A stretch of 64,000 bases of DNA from Branchiostoma floridae (taxonomy: Eukaryota; Chordata; Leptocardii; Amphioxiformes; Branchiostomatidae): assembly GCF_000003815.2 (NCBI RefSeq), contig NC_049986.1:8899487-8963486 (forward strand), written 5' to 3'. Below are positions 51,866 to 62,000 of this stretch, one piece after another; the first letter of the stretch is position 1, and every line of letters begins with the position of its first letter. The notes below the pieces were generated by a model. It was given only the letters and a program-made list of their open reading frames with translations, did not search any database and was not told the DNA's origin. The translations under genes were made by a program, and so were the position numbers.

Positions 51866-53025
51866 TGTGTTTGTGTTTGTGTGTGTGTGTGTGTGTGTGC
51901 GTGCGTGCGTGTGTTTCTCAACGGAGATTAATGAGGGAAGTTGCTGACTGATTAAGAGATAACACTTGTCCTGCTGAGCCCGCATATGGAAATTAATCCA
52001 AATCATACTAGGTGCATACAAATTATAATATATAATCCCTGTGGGTCCAGTATTTGTCACAAAATTCACTGATCTGATGAATCAGGGTTACATCGGCATG
52101 CAATGTTTTAATGATTACTGTTGGCATTATATATAAGAAGACACGATTAGATTGTTACTTCAAAGTTTCATTGATATATTTACCACAGGTAACTGGAAAG
52201 TTGTACTGTCATGAAGAATCTTATTGATTAAACGTCTTTTCTTGAAATATTTTAATGAATATGAAAGCATTTTGTTGTTTAAGTAGCGAGGAGTAATATC
52301 GGGTCCACGTTTATCTTTTCTTCTGCAGATATCGATGGATGTGAAGGCGACCCGTGCGATGCCAATGCTGCTTGTGCAGATGTTCCAGCTCCTGGGACCG
52401 GCCAGGAGTGTACGTGTAACGCTGGGTATGAGGGAGATGGATACACATGTACAGGTAAGATCATTCTTTATTATGTGTGTGGTTGTGTTTAGATTGTGTG
52501 TATATGTCTGTGGATGTGTATTTGAATAATCAGAGATTAATTTAAGAAGTTGTTCCTGTGCCTTTTTTTATGTTTAGTGTGCATAAACAGAGGTTAATTA
52601 TGGACGTTGTTAATGAACCTTGTAATATTTAGTTTATCTGTAACTGCTGTTAATCTGAAGGAACCATTAAATTGTGACTTCAAAGTTGAATACATTCGTT
52701 TGGAAGGTCTAACAAGAAAATTGTAGTTTCGCGTTATTTCTTACTTGTTCTTAGTTCTTACTCGAACTCTTGGGAGTGTTTTGCTACAAACGTTTGGCTT
52801 TTTAAGTTTATGTGTCGACCTATTTTTATCGTGCCCCCATGTATATTCTTTCTGCAGATATCGATGGATGCGATCCCAACCCGTGCGATGCCAATGCTGC
52901 CTGTGCAGACGTTCCAGCTCCTGGGACCGGTCAGGAGTGTACGTGTAACACTGGGTATGAGGGAGATGGATACACCTGTACAGGTAATATCACTTTTTAA
53001 TATATCGGATTGTGTGTGTGATTGT

Positions 53026-53083
<58 letters not shown>

Positions 53084-56000
53084 CAACAGGGATTAATAAG
53101 GGAACTTGCAATTGTTGCATGATGTTTTGTGCGTAAGCAACTTTTGTAGCTGTAACCTCAAAGTTTTAAAGATATAACTTGACAATTGTAGTTATGACCC
53201 TGGTTCATATTAATGAAACGGCAATACTGCCGCAATTTTTCTATGAATGTAAGAATATTTTCTAGTCGATGTAGCGACATATCTTACGATACCCACATTT
53301 ATCTTTTCTGCAGATGTGGAAGGGTGCAATCCCAACCCATGCGATGCCAATGCTGCCTGTGCAGACGTTCCAGCTCCTGGGACCGGCCAGGAATGCACGT
53401 GTTACGCTGGGTATGAGGGAGATGGATATACATGTACAGGTAATTTTTTTATTGTGTCTGATTATGTGTGTGTGTGTGCTTGTGTTTATGTGCATGTGTG
53501 TGTGTTGTAAGTGTGTTTGTGTGAACAATGATTAAATTGGAAAGTTGTTAGATGATCTTACTGAGGTTTAACACCTTGGTAACTGTTGGCATTATAAAAG
53601 AACGAATATACTGTGACCTGATTTTTCAAAAGATTTTCTAGAACAGGACAATTGATGATATTGGTTATTTTCAACAAAACGGCCGTGCCGTGCTTGCAGT
53701 ATGTTTTTTCATTAATGTTTTAATATTTTCTGGTTTATCAAGCCAACTATGACCATCGTGCCCTAATTGATATCGTTTTCTGCAGATATCGATGGATGCG
53801 ATCCCAACCCATGTGATCCCAATGCTGCCTGTGCAGACGTCGCAGCTCCTGGCACCGGTCAGGAGTGTACGTGTAATGCTGGGTATGAGGGAGATGGATA
53901 CACATGTACAGGTAATGTTTCTTTTTTTTTGTTATTGTGTGTAATTGTGTTTTTGGCGACGCCTCATGAGCGAGCCAAATGGTATATATTAGGTTCAGTC
54001 TGCAAAAATTAAAGGAATTGCACAGGCATGTTTCCACAGGCATGCTAGGCATGTTTCCACAGGCATGCTAGGCATGTTTCCACAGGCATGTATGGAATGT
54101 TAGCCTCGCCTCGATAAATGTGAAATAGAATTTGGGACATGTCCTAGAAAGCTGGGGTCAGTGGGATGGTTGGGTCAACTCAGGTCAACCGATAGCGATA
54201 GCCATATACCACAGGTAGACAGGAAATGTTACATGTTAAGGTCATAATCTTGAATGATGGCAAATAGTTATCATATTCAGAGCCTAATGTAATTTTCATG
54301 GCATATATAAAGGTCAAGGTCACACACTGGTACACTCAGTCACATAAAAAAGCATGTGTAACATGTATAAATAAAAAAACACAGGCACACTTAGAGACAG
54401 TACTATTCAGAGCGAATTGTAATCTTAATGGCACACACTGGTACACACATTCACACAAACGGATACAAAATCATGTGCAACATGTATGAAATACCATCTC
54501 ACAAATACGGACACATTCACACTTTCAATGTACATGCAGTACTCAAAATCCTTTGCATGTTGGCACAAGCCCATTGATATATGTGTGTAGTTATTGGGAT
54601 ACATTCTTACAAAAGGCATTTTGGTATGCATTGCTACAGCAGTCCTCTTCCTTTGGAACTGAGGGGCATTTTGGCATGGGAGTTCTATTTGTTGGGACAC
54701 ATTCATACAATTGCATTTCTACAAAATTCCTATGAACCTTAGGGAACAGAGGGGCATGTTGGTATGGGGGCTCTAGTCGTTGGGACACATTCATACAATT
54801 GCATTCCTACAGAATTCCTATGAACCTTAGGGAACAGAGGGGCATGTTGGTATGGGGGCTCTAGTCGTTGGGACACATTCATACAATTGCATTCCTACAG
54901 AATTCCTATGAACCTTAGGGAACAGAGGGGCATGTTGGTATTGGGGCTCTAGTTGTTGGGACACATTCATACAATTGCATTCCTACAGAATTCCTATGAA
55001 CCTTAGGGAACAGAGGGGCATGTTGGTATGGGGGCTCTAGTCGTTGGGACACATTCATACAATTGCATTCCTACAGAATTCCTATGAACCTTAAGGAACA
55101 GAGGGGCATGTTGGTATGGGGGCTCTAGTTGTTGGGACACATTTCTACAACTGCATTCCTACAGAATTCCTATGAACCATTCAGAATAGAGGGGCGTGTT
55201 GGCATTGGAGCTAGAATTTGTTGGCATGCTTTCGTATGGGAGATACTCGGTGTAGCACAGAAAACAGTAAGACTAAAATCTCAGAAAAGCCAAAACCTCG
55301 GTAGTAATGCAACTGCAGAGATTCGTGGTGCAGAGGGAGAGAGCTGTAGTCTATACTGTGGAGAAGAGGATTATTTTATACATGTACTTGCATCAGACCT
55401 TCAAGGCAGAGGGTGGTTTTGGGGGGCAGCTAGGGGATGCTTTGCTGTGTCTATGACGTAGGTAAAAGCCAAAGTTCGTGCATTGACTGTTATTCCTATG
55501 AGTGGTGAGGACGTCCATTGTGTGGAAAGTTCAACGGTCAAGTTAGCCCAAGGACTGGAATATTACGAAGTAGGACAGCCATGTGGATTAGGTGCAAGAA
55601 AGTTATTCAAGGAATGAAGTGCTTGAAACAGTTGGTTCTTTCTTTTTTTTATTCTCCACTTATAGACTGTAGTGCTGGCCGTAGGTTTAGGTTACTGGCA
55701 GACCACTGTGCTGTACCAGGGATTGTACATTTCTGCTGGCTGTAGGTTTATGTTACAAGTGGGCTAGGAGCCAGGGTTAGTGCACAGGGAAGTTCCAGTC
55801 TATGCACGCGCACCTACCTGCCAAACCCGTTCCAATGCTATTTCCACATTTTGCACTGGTCAGAAAACCCTACAACGCCAGGAAATATATTTTTTCCATT
55901 GCCAATCTTGTTGTGTGTATGTGTGTGTGTGTGTTTTTGAAAAAGGATTCATGAGAGAAGTTGTTGATGAGACATTCTAATCTTTAGCTTGTTTCTAACA

Positions 56001-59000
56001 GTTGGTTAGGAAGAAACAATTAAATTTTAACCTCAAGGCGCTGGTAACTTGGTAATCGTAGTTATGGATTCCTAATAATGAAACGGCCATGCTTGTTTTA
56101 TTTTTCTATGACTGTTGAAGAATTTTTTAGTTTCTCTACCGTATATCGTTTCCCACAGATATCGATGGGTGCGATCCCAACCCGTGCGACGCTAATGCTG
56201 CCTGTACAGACGTCGCAGCTCCTGGGACCGGTCAGGACTGTTCGTGTAACGCTGGATATGAGGGAGATGGATACACATGTACAGGTAATATTCTTTATTA
56301 GACGTTTGTTGCTGTTCCTGTTATTTTTTGTGTGTTAAATTGAGCACTGATAACTTGATAATAATAGTTATGGCTCGTGTATCGGCCGTACCTGCTTCAT
56401 TTGTCTATCAAGTTTGGAGAAAATTGTAGTTTCTCTACAGAACCACTTTATCGTGCTCCCATTTCCCTTTTTCCGCAGACATCGATGGATGCGATCCCAA
56501 CCCGTGCGATGCCAATGCTGCCTGTGCAGACGTTCCAGCTCCTGGGACCGGTCAGGACTGTACGTGTAACACCGGGTACTCTGGAGATGGATACACATGT
56601 ACAGGTAATAATGCGTGGTAAAGCCAAACGTCCATGAATTGTTTGGCATCAACCCTTAATTTTTTTCTTCAAATTTTGTGACTTTATCATACTTTTGATG
56701 TGAAATACGATGTTGTCATCATTGTTAACAAATTGATATAATATAATCGTAAAATATAGATTTTATAGATTCTATCTTGTAGGTTGACTAACCACACCAA
56801 ACATAACAGAGGAGTTTAGTCATACGTAGATACGTCATCATGATGGAGATACCTTACATGTATGTAACGTGTTTAGCGCTATGGGGGAATGTCTTGAGCT
56901 AGCTGCCAACAGTATAGATGGATATGTAAATAAGGACTTAAATAATATGTCATAGATAGATTCTGTAATTGTGTTGACCAATATCGTGCCAACGTGAATT
57001 TCCGCAGACACTGATGGATGCAATCCCGATCCGTGTGTTGGAATCGCTACTTGTACCGACAATGTGGCTCCCATGACGGGTGCAGTCTGTACCTGTCCGC
57101 CAGGGTATCACGGTGATGGTAAAGTTCATATGACCGGATGTACAGGTAGTTTTCTGTTTAATCATGTTATTATGCTAATGTATAGAAGGAATTTGGCACA
57201 TCTTTATTGAATAGGTTGATGAAAAAGGTGGCGCTGTGTATATTAATAGTGCCACTTTATATTTTGATGTATCTTTGTTCTAAGTTGTGGTAATGCGTGG
57301 TAAAAAGTATTGACCGTTCTTATATCTTTACAGACATCAGCGGTTGCGATCCGAATCCGTGTGTTTACCACGCTACCTGCGAAGATGTTCCTGCTCCAGG
57401 GACCGGTGCAGTTTGTATCTGCCCGTCTGGATATGAGGGCGATGGAACAATGGGTGGAAACGGGTGCACAGGTAAAAATGATTCTATGAATGTGAAGTAA
57501 GTTAAAGTTTATCTGTGGAGTAAATTTTTCATTATATAGACTCTGATACATGCAATGCCAATTTTCATGATATTCATACGTTACCAATCCAGGCTTTGTA
57601 TGTTCTTGTACCTGTTACTTTTTGGTGTTTGGTCGATAGATACACAGGTGCAGATTGGTATTAATATTTTTTTATGATGTTGGTATTAGCAACCGTGGTT
57701 AGACGGGTATACAACTTCTGATTTATTAATCGACAATGCTTGCGGTATTCTAATGGATATTGGAGGATTCTGGTTTACTTAGCGATCTATTTCACTATTG
57801 TTGTTGTCAATGTATTTGTGTGTCAATGTTTTTTGAACAGATATTAATTTGGGAAGTTCTTCACGGATTTAAATTATATTAAGGGTTTTAACTGTTGGTA
57901 ATATAAGGAAACGATTTGATTGAGACTTCAGGCTTTGAGAGATTTATTAAAAATTAGTATATGGAATTTCAGGATATTCTATCAAAACGTTCATACTTGA
58001 ACTACTTTATGAATGTTAGAATTTCTAGTTTATGTAGCGATCGGAAGTATTTTCATGGTGCCAACATGAATATGTTTTTTTCTGCAGATATCGATGGGTG
58101 CGACCCCAACCCGTGTGATCCCAATGCTGCCTGTGCAGACGTCCCAGCTCCTGGGACCGGCCAGGAATGTACGTGTAACACTGGGTATGAGGGAGATGGA
58201 TACACATGTACAGGTAATAATTATTCTTTATTATGTCTTATTGTGTTAATTTTTGCATTATTTTATGATTTTTTTAATGACCAAGTTAATAAATTAAGCT
58301 GCTGATAGAACTGTATTATGTTTATTGCATTGATGACTGTTTATGATATGAAGGAACAATTGGATTGTGACCTCAAAGTTTCATAGAATTGTGTCGCGCT
58401 GGTCAAATTGAAGCTAATTCTTTTGATTTACAAAATGTCTATATACTTGCAGTATCTGTTTGAAGAATGTTGTAATGTTTTCTTGCTTTTATTAGAAAAC
58501 AATTCCATCGCACCCACATGAATACGTTTTCTACAGATATCGATGGATGCGATCCCAACCCGTGCGATGCCAATGCTACATGTACAGACGTCCCAGCTCC
58601 TGGGACCGGTCAGGAATGTACGTGTAACGCTGGGTATGAGGGAGATGGATACACCTGTACAGGTAATATGATTGTTTACTTAAGAAAAATAAAAGTGTCT
58701 TATCATAAATGACCTACTTTGTGAGATTATAGCTTTCATCTTTATGCAGAAAATATTTACCATAAGGGAAGAGTTTACGCGTATAGGGAATGCATTGTTA
58801 GGGTCCGTATTGGTCTAGTGAGTGTCTTATTATTTTACATACACCTTGCGTAAGTCACCACAAGTTGAACTCGTGATTACGTATTCATTGATACATTATC
58901 TACTGGAAAATAACACCCCCGCTGGAGTTAAGTACTCGTCGATATTGAACATTGTTTGTACGTATCTTTGTATCTTTACAGACATCAATGGTTGTGATCC

Positions 59001-62000
59001 CGACCCATGTGTTTCAATCGCTACCTGTGAAGACCTCCCACCTCCCGAAACCGGGGCGCTTTGTCACTGTCCACCTGGGTATGGAGGCGACGGATTCATG
59101 GATGGAACTGGATGCACAAGTAATATTCTATCATAGACAATGCCTTTTATTAAGTGTTTTCTTCTCTGGACTGATAACATGTTTTATAGTATGTTATACA
59201 ATTTAACTGAAGACATAATGTTGAACATTGCTATAAATTTTGCATGAGTTTTAACGCACCGTTTGACATTGTTGATGTTATGATCAGAACTGTTGTTTAT
59301 CTGTGTTTAATGATAAGAATATGGCAAGATAGTTTTTCACCACTGTCAGACTAACCTTTCTTTCAATATCTTCCATATAAAAGAGTTGACCCGGGACGAC
59401 CTGTGTGTACTGCCAGGTAGATACCAATACTTACTATGTGCGCGTTATCTGTAACTCTCACTATGAATTCACAAGATTTTGATGCGGACATGTTTGACGG
59501 GTAATGCTACATTTGCTGTCTTGCGATGTTGTTTACGAAAAAACAAGCATGTTGCCGACATTTCAGTTTGAGATGGCTTTGACTTTGACTTTATTCAGAT
59601 CCACTTTTAGCTAACGACATTATGTTGCCAGATATTCTTCCAGTGGTCTACATAAAATACATAAATACACGCACAACATTACATACATAAATAACATAAT
59701 ATGTACATAATGTGTCACTACATGTGCATATACTTTATTCTACAGTACCCTAGCTGTGCCGATCTTGTGATATGAAATTGTTGTGTATGTTTGACAGGGA
59801 GAGGAATTTGCCGTTCATGCGGAGATCCACACACGACGATGTTTGACAGAACACGTCACCACTTCCAAGGCCCGTGCAGATACACATTCGCCAAGGACTG
59901 TGGAAACAGCAGCGATTTCACCGTGGAAGTACAACACGTGCCCGTACCTCATAGGCCAGTTGTGTCCGTTGTGCGTGAGGTGTACGTGATAGCATACGGG
60001 TACGAGATCGGAATTCACCAAGGAAATGAAGTGACGGTGAGATGCATTTCTCCACAGACCCAAGCCTTTGTGATAGCAACTTGTGTAGTTCCAGCTGAGG
60101 CAATCAAAGAGCCTCTAATCACCAGTGGCCTTCATGCGGAACCATGTTATAAGACGTATTCTTCTAGCAATGGAGGTTTTCTAATCAAAGCTTAACACAT
60201 ATATTTACTGTCTATGCAGGATGCTGTCAGAAAAATGACTTTCTGAGCTACTTTGTCAGTCCTCTAAAATACCTTATTCTTTATCGACAGGTGAACGGAG
60301 TGATGTACACTGGGTCGATTCCCTTCTGGCTTGCAATGGGCAAGATCCGGGTCAGGTACCGAGGTATATGGGTTCACGTGCGGCTGGTAGAGTACTGCGT
60401 GGACATCTTCTACAATGGGCGTCACTGTGTGAAGGTAGGACATGCTCTTATTCTGTGAAGTTGTGCGTAATTCAAATACTAGTACTATAGAAAAAGGTAT
60501 GCTGTATCGGATATAGGAGAATTCTTTTTACACAACCAGCAGGTACTTACATTACTTACGTTTCGATGTCTCTCAGACACCTTTGTCAGAGCTTCTAACT
60601 GGAGTTCTGCTTTGCGGTGAGAAAACAATTCCAAACGTGACTAAACTTGTATCCCCCCTCGTCTCGGTTCATCAATAGGGGGAAGTCTTTTTTTCTACCA
60701 ACCTGATGAAACTGTTTTCGGAGGTGTATTGTACCGTTTTATCTGTTGATAATCATCTGGCCATATACAGTAAATTGTCTAATCTAGGAACTGTAAATGC
60801 ATTTAAGTAGGCGGGAATTTAATTTCGCGGTAGCAGGAAAAGGGACTTTTCGCGGTGGTTTTAATTTCGGGGTAACACCATAGACTACAGTGTAATACCA
60901 TTATAGAAAAATGTTCGCGGTGGTTTTAAGTTCGCGATGAAGGGGTCACCGCGAAAACCGGGAACATTAATCCACCGCGAACATTTCTGTATTTACAGTA
61001 CTTATTTCAGGAGGAAATGATGATTTGTTACAAATACGGCTACAGGTGAAGGTTACGCCTTTCTACTGGGACAGGATGTGTGGACTGTGCGGTAACTTTA
61101 ACGGCGACATGACCGATGACTACATGTTGCCAGATGGGACCATCGTTTCCAACTGGAACGATTTCGGTCATAGCTGGCTGGTCGAGGAAGAAGAGGAAGA
61201 GAAGTATGTTATATCGTTTAGCTTTTTACATTTCCGTGATTCATGACTCTCTTGAATCTGTTCAAAAGCGTTGTATGAGAATCATTGGACTTTCTGTTGA
61301 CTATCCCAACACTAGCTAGTAGACGTGACAGAGCCACATTGAGAACACTTGAACATACCCTTCAGGACGAGTCTTCTCCTCTCTGGGCATTCTTAACCAG
61401 CCCCACGGACACTCACTACGGTCTACGCAGCAGAAGAAGTTATAATGCAACAATGGTCAGTAAAACTAAAAGACATGCGATGTCCTTCATCCCACGTGCC
61501 ATAAGTCTGCTGAATTGTGAGGGACTGGAAGAATCACTTCATCCAAAATGAAGCTTTTAACAAGGTGTTGGAAGACAAACTGTCTGGGACATGTTTGGAA
61601 TATATGATTTTGACATCTAGTTCTCCGGATGCTGTCGTCGCCATGTTGGTGGGTTGAATGGGAAGGGATCCAAGATGGCTGCCAGTCATTCCAAACACAC
61701 AAATCATTCTAAAAGGGAATTCTCCATAGTCTGATTTTTTTATGTATGTATGTAGAGGTAAAATATTCCAGTTGAGGTAGAGAAATGAACAATAAAATGG
61801 GATAGGGAATTTCCTGAGTAGTTTCACAGGTATGAGATCGTAAGTTGTATTAAGGTCATTTTATTAAGAATGTTTGTAATTGATACGCCATTCAGACATG
61901 TACATTGACTGCCATGTATCTACAAATAAACTATTGAATGATTAATGTAGGTCTTGATAAAGTAAATGTGGCGTAAGATTGGTCATCCTGGTTCACTTGA

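Noticed and set aside
24943-59119. Long open frames on the minus strand and in the +1/+2 frames across the EGF exons
   Set aside because: They recur at every EGF exon because the exons are nearly identical; they are shadows of the six-cysteine plus-strand frame.
24160-59119. CRISPR-like array of regularly spaced near-identical units
   Set aside because: Units are 126/138-bp spliced EGF exons with splice sites and coding constraint, spaced irregularly by introns; the sequence is eukaryotic.
59791-60195. vWD exon extended to 60195 as one open frame
   Set aside because: Similarity to the first vWD stops at 60036, where a GTGAGA donor lies in the expected phase; the rest is intron.
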